Shown one piece after another: positions 13,301 through 27,000 of a stretch of 64,000 nucleotides of DNA. The notes beneath the pieces were generated by a model. The model worked only from the letters and a program-made list of their open reading frames with translations, did no database searches and was not told the origin of the DNA. Position 1 is the first letter of the stretch; every line of letters begins with the position of its first letter. The stretch is taken from contig NC_049988.1 in assembly GCF_000003815.2 (NCBI RefSeq), forward strand, positions 7,810,698 to 7,874,697, read 5' to 3'. A program made the translations under genes and the position numbers. The stretch is from Branchiostoma floridae. Lineage: Eukaryota; Chordata; Leptocardii; Amphioxiformes; Branchiostomatidae.

Positions 13301-15043
13301 GAGGAGCTGGGAACGGATGCTGCGCTTGCAGCTGTTGATGATGGAGGGTTCGCTGATGACAGTTTAAGACTGGTGGATAGATCTGTTGGCTCAAGTTGTT
13401 GCAGGGATGTGGAGGAAGAAGACTTCTGACTGGTGGAAAGGTCTGTGGGCTCGGTCTGCTGGTCCAATGGGGTGTGGTGGCCTGTGGAGAGGTCTAGGAC
13501 CTCTGGGGTGGATGCTGCCGTCATGGACAAGTCGAGTCCTTGCAGGTCGCTCCCGGAGTAAGGACCCTGGTCAAAAGAACTGGCAGAAAGTGCGGATCCT
13601 ACGTTGGAGTTCACACTTCCCATCGCTTCAGTACCAACCTCCGCTGCTGCCTGTGACTTTCCCGAAACGTCTGTACCAGAGGTGGAGATTTTGGAGGCAA
13701 CAGAGGATGGATTCAGTGCAAGTCCAAATGCATTGGCGTCACAGCTCTCAACGTCCATGGACACATTTCCTTCTGAGCTTTCCTCAATGAGACTGTCCAC
13801 AAAGCTGGTATCCGTAGTGTTTAACACCTCTGTGTTGAACTCAATGGGTTCTGTGGGAAAGGTATAGTCAGTGTCGAGATGATCGGTTCCAGGTGTTGAA
13901 TCCCCAGCTACGAAATCAGCAGGGTCAAATGAGGGCTGGAGGTCACCCCCTTGAGCAACAGCACCTGCAGCTGTGAGGTCCTCCATTGAGCCGTCTGTTC
14001 TTATAAAGCCTGTCGAGTCCAGAGGTGGCAAGTTTTCCGGGCCTAGACGGGGGTTTGCGCCGTCTCGACTACCCTGCCTTTTCAGCTGCTCACTCTGCTC
14101 AGCAATGTCATTCAGCATCGCGGTGACTTCCGAGTCTTGGGTGAAGTCTTTCACTGCCTCCCCCCTCCCCGAAGGATCGAGAGAAGGCTTGAGCTGCATG
14201 GAATGTGGGAGCGGAGGTGGGAAGGCCCTGGCTGGGGACTGCACAGTTGGCGTGGAAGGATGGGGAGTGGTGGGGGTGAGGTGGTCAGCTTGTAGGGTGG
14301 CGTCGTATGGAATGTTGCTATCAAAGTCCATGGCGTTCAGCTCCTTAGTGAATTCCTCCTCACTCTGCTGTCGTTTTGGTGACCTATTGTCCGTCATGGA
14401 CTTCCGTTTCCTCTTGCGTTGTTTGGTGGGAGGCGGGGGTTCAGTCCCGCGGGGTGACATCTGCCCCGGTTGGGGGGGTACCCCCACCGGCTCCTTCAAC
14501 AAGTTCATCAACATCGGATGGTTCTTAGAGTGAGGGGGCCCTTGAATGCTTCCTTTGAGCAAGCTGGCCAACATGGGGTTTTCCGACACTTTGGTGGCAT
14601 CTGTATCGGTGAACTGTAATTCAGCCTGCGCGCCTCTTCCCGTTGTCGTAGACGCCAGGGTGAAAGGAGAGACGGAGGCCTGCCTGTACTGCACAGCCGC
14701 TCCGGCAAAATCATTGCCTTGAGAAGGGTCTACACCATTTAGATGCATCAGTAACGTTCCACCCGCTTTTCCACCCCCACCAGGAGAAGTCACCCCCAGA
14801 AGATTCAGATTAGCATTGGACAACTTTTGCTCATTGCCATCTTTGACTGCTGCTATTTTCAGTCCAGAAGACGTAACCGCTGCAAACTCAGAGAAGCCGT
14901 GAGACATGACGATCCCTTCAGTTGCCTTGGATAGCGAGGACAGGATGCCGGCGGATGTCGTGGTGATTTGACGCTGCATCTCCTTGTGATGAGCCACAGC
15001 ATGGCGGGCGATGGCACGCATCAGGACAGGTATGGACAAGCAT
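10336..15043 (-). CDS. MED1: MED1 final coding exon: receptor boxes and disordered tail
   Basis: This exon encodes residues 536-2104. In order it carries the end of the Med1 domain, two LXXLL nuclear-receptor boxes (about 694 and 714), a basic KQRKRKRK nuclear-localisation-like patch (about 743), acidic and Pro-rich stretches, two PTDLS motifs (about 1068 and 1088), then a very long Ser/Thr/Lys/Pro-rich disordered region and an acidic C-terminus ending GGMDS. A large, low-complexity last exon after a split N-terminal domain is also the vertebrate MED1 plan. The region is GC-rich, which opens long antisense frames that should be ignored. The frame is open on both sides of the 100-N gap, but the gap length is probably a placeholder. 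Confidence 0.92.
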
Positions 15044-18000
15044 CTGCAACAAGATCAGAACATATGGCACTTATGACAAACCAAAGCTACGAAATTGTGA
15101 AGCTGTTCAATCTTTGTGGCTTAATGGTTGTTTGCTGTTTAATATGAAAATAGACAGGTGTCACAGAGGACATTAGGTCCAGCATTGTCGGTAGAAATGT
15201 ATCAGTAGCATCAATCAGTCTTTAGGAAAAGTGCATCATCAAAAGTAGAAGCTAAATTCCTGCAGTTCTGTTAAAAACAGCAAGGTGGTGCCTCCTGCTT
15301 GTAGGACCAGAAACAAACCTGTTCATGACCATGGTGGCGTACTCATCTGTGCAGACAGGGGCATCTCCTGCTGGGATGTGAACTTTGCACTTCACGTGGT
15401 TGGGGTCAGCGAGGTCAATTTCCACTGGAAATGCATAGACATATGTGTAACCATTAGTGAACACAAAGCCTGCCTCTGCTCACTGTTTGTATCTTATCCT
15501 TTGCATACTTTCAGGAGCTATATTTCAGCTATTGTAAATGCAGAAATGTCGCTGTGGTTTTATGTTCGTGGTTTTCGTGGTGGCCACTTCACCACAAACT
15601 TAACACCGCCGCGACATTTTTTTAATACAGTCTATGGTGCTACGGCGAACTTTAAACAACATCAAACATCACATTTTCCCAATACCGCGAAAGTAAATAC
15701 CCGTGAACTTAAATGCATTTACAGTATTCAGATCTGTACATATGTGAGAATCAGGAATTTTTTATCTTACAAAAAGTGTGCCAAATAGCAGTTACTCAAG
15801 CAACTGGATATGATTTTGGAAATGCTATGACGTTTCAGTTAGCATCCACTACCTTTCCCGTAGTGACACTGACTGCTACTTGGCAAACCTGGATGTCTAA
15901 CATTTATCAGCGTACAAAAAGGGGACTTACAGCAGGCCATGCTCTCCTGAACGGGGTGCTCGAATGTGACAGAGATTCCTGTGGGTGATGTCGTGTTCAC
16001 TTCAAACAGCTGGGCATTCTCCTTGGCTGTAAGGAAGGCATGGTAAGTTTGACTAAGATGCAAAATTTGGCGTGATATGTCAAAGGGCTGTTATGCCAGC
16101 TATACAGATACAGAAATTGAAATAGCTTGCTGTTAAGATGCAGCTTTAGTGGACAGAATTACTCATAATACTGCATAATTCTAGTTCTTGCACCGCCAAA
16201 GTTGATGCTTAGTACTGGTAAATGCTCGATAATTCTGATTTCAATGACCTATAACCAATTTCACATATTCTTTTGGTTTTAAGACTATTGCTAGTGCTAG
16301 CCTTTTTAATAGCAATAAGCTAGTGTAATAACCCACGCTTATTTTCATTGGTTAAATGAAATCCTACCCATAGCTATTGAAGTATATTGCGCGGTACTTA
16401 TTTCAGTTTCTTGAGCCCTTTGGCCACACAGTAGAGCAAGTACAAGAGCAAAGGCTAGTCCACTGGTATCAGCGTCATATTTCAGAAGAATAAATCAAGT
16501 CCTGTTAAAACTGCTCAAGAAGACCACTCAGGAGACTGATAAAATCTGGTCAATGTAGATCTAAGGGACCTCCAAATAGTAGTCACAATGGCATCTTTAT
16601 GTAGAGGTCGTCACTTGTACAGGTTAGAACAATCAGGTACAGGTGAAAACAAACTGGATATCACAATAACGAATGCCATAGAAACGATTTCCCCACCTTC
16701 CTCACAGCCCTTCCTGACACAGCTGGTGATGAGAGTGTTGTAGACAGTTTGTTGTCGGAGGGCCTCCAGAACTCTGGGCACACAGGCGGGGTGGGTGAAG
16801 GGGATCTTACTCACCAGAACCCCCTTCAGATCGGGGGCGTCGTTAATGTAGTAAGAATGGTGTTGATCCGGCAGGGTCTGTGGACAAAAACGTTGGAAAA
16901 GTACTTATAATAGTGTCTATTACCCTTTGCCTTTTTGTGCGTGTATGTATGCACGTGTATATTTATGTGTGTATGTTTATGGATGCACAGCACAACTTGG
17001 GAAGGTCTGGATGGCTTGAATCAATATTTGGTATGTGGGTACATCTTGATGAGACATTAAGATTATTAGATTTTGGGTTCCCTAGTGGCTTGTTGTACTT
17101 ACATTTTGCTTTTAAACTTTTTAAAGTCTTTCTTCCTAAAAGCCTGTCACACATAGCCAAATATGGCCTCCTGACCTTCTCCAGACCATGGATGGGAGTT
17201 AGCCATGAGCAAAGTCATCTGTGGTTGGGAGTTAGTTGGTAAGATTGCCTACTAGTCTTCAAAAGTTATCTGTGTCAGTACACTGAAAATTTTGAAAAAT
17301 CAAAGTTGGGAAACTCAGATTCTACTTGGATGCGATCAGAATGAGCAAACTGGTGCTCTGATCGCACAGGATAGATTCCATGCTACTCCCAACTCAGTGC
17401 CGACAATGCTTTTGGAGTGGTTGGGAGCCAAGTCTTGAGAGGGTCCAAAATGTGTTACAAAAGCTTAATGAAGACAAAGTGTTCTTTTATAGATAGCCAG
17501 AGAAAAGCTTCAAAGTCAAGTTTTTATGTTTTGCATCATGACCATTAAGAGTCCTCCAGGGATATTCAGTAAGACAGTGTTTGTGCCTCACCACGTGAAA
17601 GAGTTTATTGCGTCCGTTGTTATTGTCCATGTCAGCGATCCCCTTGGCTTCCATGACGTTCTGTGTCACCAGTCGGTTCATGGGAACTGCCTTGCCCTCA
17701 TCACCACACAAGATGCCTGTGATGTGGGAAAGGTTTCAGATAAAATTCTTCCAACACCTTTTAATAGCATTTAAGGGGGTTTACCCTAGTAAAACAGTTG
17801 TAGCACAAAGAAGTGCTATATAAGTATATTATACAAAAACAAATTATTTTCTTCAAAAATTTTCCATGCACGCATCTTCCACATTGAATTACAAGTACAG
17901 AAATTCATGGCCCACGTACAAAATACACATACGAGCACAAAAAAACTGAAAGACAAAAGCAGGGTACAGAAATGATTCAAAGCAAAGTAACAAACCAACT

Positions 18001-21000
18001 CTTCCCAAACTCACTATCACAGCTTACCAATATTCTTAGACAAAGAAAATTGTCATGATGTTTATCCCACTTTCCAACATATTTTTGTATACTCAGGTCT
18101 CTACACAAATCAGTCTCTTGTAGCCTTAGGCCACACCAATTTAATTTCTTGGTTCACGGATTTTTTCACAAAAATTATGGAGCGAGAGGGCGAAATAAAA
18201 ATAAAAATTGTAAAATGGTTGGGGTAAAGGTAACGGCTAATCCAAAACATAAAGAAAAAAAGTTTTCAGCTTGAAAAAAGTACAAAAACACTATTTTTGT
18301 ACAGTAACAGCACCTGTACCCTCACTTTAAGGAGCTTATAATATAAAGGCCAATTTGCTATACCAGAAAGTTGGTGAATGGTTTCATTAATGGTGAAAAT
18401 TTGCTGAGTAGTAATTTTTATTTTTATTTTTTTTCCAACAAATAGGAGCGAGCGAATCCGTGAACCAAGAAATTAAATTGGTGTGGCCTTACAGAGTGGA
18501 AACATAGCTTAGAACATCAAAACCTACAGTCCTATGGCACCTGCAGCAAATACCACTGTACTGATGTCACCTGAGTTAGCACTGAATGTAGCTGCTCCAG
18601 ACTCAAGCGATTTTAAATTAGCCCTGCATATGGTGACCTCCTTGCAATTTTGCAATTCAGCCCCAGGCTGCAAAGAGAGAGTAGTTGACCCAACCAATAG
18701 TAACAATAATAATGCCTAACCTGTAGCAGAGTGGATCCTCTTGATGGTTGAGATGGACAGCGGTATGGGGGAGGGGGGCACCAGGGAGAAACAAGCTGGC
18801 AACAGCATCATGTTGTTGTTGTTGATTCCTGCAAAGGCTGGACTCCTACAAACAAAAACAAGAATTTATCTATTCTATCTTTAAGAAACTTGACAAATTT
18901 TCAAAGATGACACTCTGTAGAACTATTCTATTAAAATACATGGACCCTGACATCGAATTGATGCACTGGACAAGGATATTTTGAAATCTCTATCAACCCA
19001 TATAGCTCCCAAATGCTTCTGATTGTAAGCCTTAACCATGCTAAAATCAAAATCATTTTGTGTCTTTCAGTTTAGTTTATGAAATAGTCATCAATCAATG
19101 ACACTGATAAACATGTACCTCCAATTTTTGTGTGTATTGAGGTTTTTAGGTTACAAAGTTGTGTGCTCAAGTGTTTAGGTTACAAATCAATATCTAAAGA
19201 CACCTTTCTGCTTTCTACATGATTGATCAGTGAATTCTCCCTACCCCACCAACACACCATTCTGAATCACCAAATGGTTGGTGAGTGAATTCTCCCTACC
19301 CCACCAACAAACACACCTTTCTGAATCACCACATGATTGGAAAGTGAGTTCTCCCTACCCTACTGACCCCTTGCTGTCATGTTGGGGTGGGTTGATCCCT
19401 GCGAACAGCGGCTGTGTCTGCAGCTTGTGTGAAGTCGAGCCCTCCAGAACAACATTCACCGACTGACCAACATCACGTGGAACTGGTGGGAGAGACAGCA
19501 ACAATCTTGTATTGATGATTGAAGATAATATGCAAATATCTTACAAGATATGGATAAAATTGGTGGTTTGGGTTTAAGTCCTTCCCGCACCAGATGGTAT
19601 ATATTGCTGCACCAATCTCTGTTTCTATATCCCATGGGCCACACAACTTTGTGCAATCACTACAGCAGGAGTCTAGTCCACTGGTAGTGTGCTAAGCTAA
19701 GAAAGCAGTATGAGCCATTTTTCCAAGTCTTTGGTATGACTTGGCTGGGATCAAACTCATAACTTACCGAGTGCAAGGCAAACAGTCTACCTACATAACA
19801 CCAGACGGCGTTCTTGAAATAATATTTGGACCTCTCAATAGATATTTCAATAGTGAACCAACATGTGTAACATGACATGCATGTAAATGTGTGTGCATAT
19901 GTTTGTATGTGTGAACAGATTAGTGAATCTTGAGACTGTGTGAGCTCTTTGTAGGCTGTCAGAACATTTTTACATCCTGGCTGAAAAGTACTAACAACCT
20001 TCACGGGAAAAGTACTTACCATTGTCGTGAATAGTTTCACTCTTCTCTCTCTCAACGTTCAACATGTCGTAGGGAGAAATAAAGCACTTCAGCTGCATGG
20101 GGTGACCTGTAGGAACATTGCCATTTCAAAAAGTTTAAAATGCTGTGACATGTTCATGAAGGTTAGACAATCAGGTAAACAATATTCGAATACATTCAAT
20201 CCCTACAACTGGATAGAAAAATGGAGGAAACTTCCTGACATTTCGAGTGACATCCATCACTCTTATTCAGTACCACTACAATGAACTGGCAGAATTCAAT
20301 ACAAGTACAGCTAACTTAGAAAAACTGGTTGAACAAGTCAATTCACTACCGGTAACTACTAAGGATCTGATGCAAAAGTCACTCAATGTAAATATCAATT
20401 TCCTATGGTAAGACAAAAATGCTTTGACAGTTACTGTAACACTGAAGAAAAATGATACAAATTGTCGAGACTGAATTGTGTTTAGATATTGTTTACCATT
20501 GTTATTGTTACAATAATAACATGTTTTGAAATTTGAGAAGTTTGAGAAGTTTGCTAACCCACCTCCTTGTCTTGGGATGACATATCCCACAATGCCCTTT
20601 TGTATCTGGGTCATAGGGTCACCCCTTCCTCCTGACATCCTGCTGTAAGAAAGAACAACAATACTCAAACCTATATTTTCCATAAATATCAATCCACCAT
20701 AACTGTGAACTGACTTGCAAACTTGTTTTATGTGTTATACTTTTTGACTTCCTGTTCAATATTTCAAATGTCTTCTGTCCAGTATTTTTGTAAAAAATTT
20801 CTTGTGACAATCCTCAAATGTTTAAGAAACAGTAACAGCGCAAAGAGAACAACCAAAACTTAGATGCTAACAACTACGCATGTACCACACAACATTCGGC
20901 ATTACAGTTAGCTAACTGTAGAAGTTAGTAACAGACTGTAGAACTAGAGAGTGGATGAAAGATGGCTGATTAGACTTAATTTTGTGAGAAGTAAATTTTG

Positions 21001-24000
21001 TTTTTTCTTTTCCTCCAACATTGACAGGCAACTGCAGGATAATAATTATGACCACACTGCTACCTGTGTAAGACTGGGTGAGACCTATAGAAACAGTAGT
21101 GCCAACACCTAATGCATGCATGGCCTAGACCGTCAAGCAACCACAAATATTTTACATGATGTCCAACCTGTCTGTCTCCCCTACACCCTCCTCATGGAAT
21201 GCTTCACTGTAAGAGGAGGACATAACAGTTGTGTACAGGGAGAGAGCAAGTATGGGGCAGGCACACTGAGGTTTTCTCTCTTCGTCTTAGGATATCCTCT
21301 TTCTCAAGTCCTGCTGAAATTTGATCTAATCATAAGATCTTATACATATCAAATGTACCAATTTTGCCAGTGGAGATGACAAAGTGGCCACAATTTCTGT
21401 CTACCTTAAGTTCTGTGAAATGACTGAATAATGGCACTCATAAGTGGTTGGTAAGACAGATGTCTGTAAAATAGGCAAGATTTTTGGCGACACCTCAAGG
21501 GCAGAGGCATGTTTTAAGATGACAGTCTCTAATTTACATAATGTGTGCAATTATTTAGATACTGAAAAGTAGTGTAACAGAAAATACTTCCATAGACGCC
21601 GTGAGATTGGTAAGATGGTATGAACACATGAAACAGTAACAAGTAGCAAACAGTAAGATGTAACAGCAAGCTTTGCCATTACAAGGAAATGACTGTCTTC
21701 ATTGCTTTCCCATGATGCAGTTGTACAAGGCATGATGGGAGGACAGTAGACGAAACTGGGAATAATTCTGCACCGTGAAACTTTTCATCTTTAAAGGCTT
21801 GACCTGAAGACATTGTACTTACTTGTAGGCGTCGGCCATCTTGGTCAGATCACTCTCCATGCACAACAGTGTCTGGTATGTTCTCATCTTTATTTTACTG
21901 AGGAAAAACAAAACAACATTTCTAAATCTGGAGTTACAAGGACTTGTTAACAAATCTCCAAAGGCCAAGAGTGCTTTTCTAAAAGGTGAAAAATTATTTA
22001 GATGGAGGAACTTAAATGGGCATAGAACAAAGCCCCTGAAAGCCGCTCCAAATTTTACCATTCAACATATCCATTTTTGATTCAACAGGCAAATGATTTA
22101 TCATAGATGACAAGTAGTTTTGAAGTGTCCCCTTCACCAACTACATCCATCACTAAATGTACTTGAGCAAAAAAAAAAACACTAGTCACTTGTGAAAGTT
22201 GCTCCTCATAAGTTGAAATCCACTTATCAATGATGGGCTGGGAGCCAATTTCTACCCCTCAAGATCTTCAGATCTATTTTTGATTCAAATTAACACCCCA
22301 GAGACTTTTAACATAAATACTCTGCTCATAATAACATCTAAATTTAGAATCACCTACGTGGTAATCTGCTATTCCGTTTAATCTGCCAGCTCTGTACTTT
22401 GAAGCGTGTAAGTAAAGCTTAGGCCAAACCAATTCAATTTCTAGGATCTTGGCCTTAAATTATGCTGCATTGTGAATATGAGATGTCCCTGTAGCTCAAC
22501 TGGTAGCAGCCTGACAGTTGAGCTGCTATTTCCATTTAGTTGGTGACTGGGAGACCCTGTTCAATTCTGGTAAAGGCCTTTCAATTGGGCGACAGACTTC
22601 TTTCAGAAGGGACTTGTTCAAGGAGGTGCTTCAAGGAAGTTAACGGGAAAGGGTTTGCAAACCCTCCCTGTAAAAGTATACCCTGCTAATCAAATACTGA
22701 AATAGCAAAGAAACTTGCTTCCCTATGTGCTACAAGGGTCAGAAGAAATGAAGGAACACTGTGAGTACTGTTCCGGACTTACCTGTCACCAGGTATTCTG
22801 TAGATGTTCAGCAGTCCCTTTAGGTGGCCGACAAACTCCTTAAAGTCTCCATTCCTAGGAGCAAGAACAACATCATGTTAACAATATTAAATACATATGT
22901 CAATGTTTTAGATATTTTAGCCTTAAGCTTTAAACTGTAGAATGTTTCCCTTTAATTTTTGGATGTTTCTACTGCTAGGGATATATGAATAAAACAAATC
23001 ATACAGCCAGTTCAGAGATAACTACGTTTACAAAAGTTTACAAAAAGCGTGCAAGATTGATTTGATTTCCCTTTATCGCCTGGTGAGACATTATTCAAAA
23101 TCATTTTTAAAACGCATGTATTCAGGATGACCACACAAAGATCTGGGGGATATGCTACACATGGACTGGTACACAATGACAAAGGTATGATGATGACATA
23201 TTTTACATTTGCTGGCAAATTTACCTGGCACAGCCCCAGATACCTAAAACTGATGCACTCAAGATGATCACATAAAGATCTGGGAGAAACATGATACACA
23301 TGGAATGGTACACAATGAGGATATAATGATGAGGATGACATATATTACATTTGCTGGCAAATGCCTGCCCTTTGACCCTACCTGAGAACTCTCAGCATCT
23401 CCAGACAGCCCTGCGACTCGGAGCCGTGGTGGGCGACCCTGACGTCCTGCACGCCGCCGCTCGTGTCCAGTCGGATCTCCACGTAAAACAGTTCCGAACT
23501 GATGCAACATTCATGGCCGCTGGAGCTAACCTTGAAGTTCAAGCTGGATACAAGATAGAACGGTCCTTAATAAATGGATATACTGTAAATGCATTTAAGT
23601 TCACAGGGATTTAATTTCGTGGTAGGAGGAAAACGGACTTTTTGCGGTGGTTTTAAATTCGTGGTAGCACCATGCACTGTAGTCTCCTGCCATGGAAAAA
23701 TGTTCATGGTGAAGCGACCACAGCGAAAACCGCCAACACTAAACCACCGCGAAAGTTTCTGCATTTACAGTATCCTTAGTGTTGTGTATTTCACTCTGGA
23801 AATATTTGTAGGTAGTGTGAAACATCTTACATTGTTTGCTGGAACTTGTCATCCTACCATGTTATGAAAGCACAGTTTATCATGGCTTTTACGACACTTT
23901 TCCAGGTAGCTACTTGTCATATAATCTGGCTTTGCTACAGCTTGCCTTTTATGGGTTGCCCATTTATGCCCCAGTCTAAAGGACAATGCAATTTTTTCAA

Positions 24001-27000
24001 GTCATGTTCAGACCCGAACTCAAACTCGGGCCACTGGCTCTACATAATGCTGCAACCATAATGTTACCTGTACACCAAATAGTAATCGCTCAAGCGCCTG
24101 GATATGATTTTGGAAATAAGCAAACGTTTCAGATAACATCTGTAATCTTTTGTTAGTGACTCTCATAGTAACAGTGTCACTGACAAAAGATAACAGATGT
24201 TTGAAACATCTGACCGTTTCCAAAATCATATCTAGTTGCTTGAGTAATTGCTATTTGGCATTATCATATTACCTGGATGTCTAACCTTTATGGACATTAT
24301 AAAAGAAGTAATTCATGTAAATTAACATGTATTTGTCAAAATCTTTGCTGTCAATTTAGCTATAGCCATGACATGAATAACGTAGCTTTGTATTCTAACA
24401 ATTTAACCTGATCTCTTTGAAAGGTGGCTATGTGGCCAGTACAAACTACTAAATCTACTGAATTGAGTTTTTGTAACACTCACCCAACTTGTCTTGCAAC
24501 AGAGTCCAGCCTTTCCACCATGGATGGCAGGGTTGTGACTGTGGAAAAAACATATCACAGGTTAGGTGAGCAGTACTGTGCCAGTTATGTCACTTTCTTT
24601 GTGGTGATACATAGTGTAATGTCAGGTTGTTTGGCACACAGCCTAGAGGTCCTGGCTTTGAGACTCCCAATATGCTCAAACGTTGTTCCCCCGTGAAAGG
24701 CACTTAACATGAATTTCCTCACTTCACTCAGGTGTAAATGAGTACTGTACCAAGCTTCGGTTAGGGATACCCTTCAAATAGGCCGTCAAATGGAGGTCCT
24801 ATGTTTGAGGAGAGTCACACCTCGAGCATGTTAAAGAACACGCCACACTTATTGAAAAGAGTAGTGTACCATCCCTGTGTGAGTGGATCAAATAAATCTG
24901 TGCGGATATGCAGCTTGTTTTCTTCAGAATAAACCTGGTGCATTACACCAATAGGTGGTTTACCGGGTATGCAATACAAACATATAAAGTTCTGAATGAG
25001 ACATGAAAAATGAACTCTATGATGGAAACTAAGCCTGACCTTTTAGAGCCTTCTGTAGGGCGTTGATACACTTTCTCAGGCGGGAGTGATCCATGTTGTC
25101 TACTGCCCTCTTGTCCTACACAAACAAACAAACAACAACAACAACAATAGAATGACTACGATATCATCAAGAGCTGACACATAAATGGTTGACTACTTGC
25201 AACAAATGGAGTGCTGATGACTCCAGTATAACTACAATAGCAACGTGATTCTACAGTTCAAAAGCATGTGGTCAAATTTACATCACTGTTGCTATAAAAG
25301 GGTACAAAGAGATTCTAACGAGCTTTTTATCTAGTCTAAATATATACATCATAGGATAAAGAATCTGGACTTGATTGTGTTTTCTACTATATAATTGGCA
25401 GTTACGTGCTATCTGTGTAAGCTCACTTTGGATCAAGGTTACTTCCAGCAAGCTGTGTAAACACTGTGTTTCAAAGATAACTGGCAAATGTAGGTATATG
25501 TATATGAAAATCAAAACTGATAAGACACAGGCATATGCTAAAAATTCCTCTTAAGTTTATACCTAAGGCCACAACAAGTAAATTTTATGGATCCTCTGCA
25601 GACTGCAAAAATAGTGAGATAGGGTAATATAAAAACAAGACAGGTAAAAAAAACAAGATGGGTACATTTAAAAAAATAGACACCTTAAACGTTGTAACAA
25701 GAATTAAGGGTACAAAACATGGCCTCACAGCCAACAATGCATTCATTCCTGCACATGTATTTAAGATGTGCACTGGTGTAGTCAAAGTGACACTGATGTG
25801 GTGTACTGATTTCTACTTACCAAGTCATGGTTTCCATATATTAGGTGCCACTTTTCCAACTATCCAACTAGTTTCACTTCTACAACTTCATTCATGGCTA
25901 CCTATCAAGTGTCACTTCTACAACTACAATCATTATGCTCCTAACACATGATGATCATCCATAAGATTTACTTGCTGTGGCCTAACATATCTATCTTTTA
26001 TTGGTCTGTGACGGAAGGTAACCTCCGGCGACAGACCTTTAGTTTTATCACGTTTACGCGCTTTCGCATCTGTATCTGCATGTTCCCGTTGTCTGAATCG
26101 TATGTGGTTTGGCAGGTCCTATGCACTGAGGTTGACGATGATGCATGTTGTTTTGTTTTCGCAGCAGCTGGTTTTATTATGGATGTAATAAAAATAACAC
26201 CCCCACAAAATGTTCATCTTGCAGTGTAATGGTCCAGATCCCCTGTATGTGGGTCTTTGGATATTGTCAAGCAGATGCGTGGTTTTAGCCTGCAGAGAAA
26301 GGGCTCGAAGTTTTAAGAATACTTCAGACTTTAAAAAAGAGTTGTAACATACGTTTAAGCTGGTGGTCCAGACCATGGCGCTCCTGACCAGTTTGCTGGT
26401 GTCGGACCATGACTTGATCTGGGCGCTCTTCGTTCGTAATCGCTGCATCAGAGCGGATAATTCTTCGCTCTTCTCATCCTTATTTGAGGACAGCTTTCCT
26501 CCTAAACACAGGAGAAAAAATGTTTAGCAATAATACAACATACAAAGTACATGTACATGATGCAACTCACAATGATAAAAAGGAAAAAAGAAGAAAAGTG
26601 ATCTTGATTTAGTTTTAGCTCATTAAAGAGCTAGTCTTCTACATGTACTGGTCGTGACAGAGAAGACAGACTATGTACAGTTAGTATTTACAGGTTCGTT
26701 GTACCGGGGAAATTCCCCTAGCTCTTTTTGACAAGCACAGTGAACAGTGGACCACAGCTTAACGTCCTGTCCTAAGGACTGCAACCCTTTCCGGTAGTAT
26801 GCATGTCGGGTGAGCGAAACAGCCGGAATCGAACTAACAGCTTCTAGTTCCAGAGGCAGGGCAGCTAACCACTGGACTATGCATGCTACCTATGATGTTA
26901 CTGTAAAGGACATAATCTAATCTTAAGTTAAGAAGTATTAAACTACAAAATGGAGGAATACAGATATGAATAAGAATGTTATCCAAGTTCTACTGGCATT

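Noticed and set aside
10356-14714. Long plus-strand and off-frame minus-strand open frames over the MED1 last exon
   Set aside because: They are shadows of a GC-rich, low-complexity coding exon; only the minus-strand MED1 frame has family similarity.
15285-15788. 167-codon plus frame
   Set aside because: Antisense to MED1 exon 15 and running through a MITE; no independent support.
18534-18719. Overlapping 60-codon frames on both strands next to MED1 exon 11
   Set aside because: They are intronic, short and without similarity; the exon boundaries at 18721-18845 are fixed by MED1 homology.
22487-22560. Functional tRNA gene
   Set aside because: A and B boxes are present but the arms do not fold into a proper cloverleaf by eye; it is a SINE head. 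The same applies to 26830-26890.
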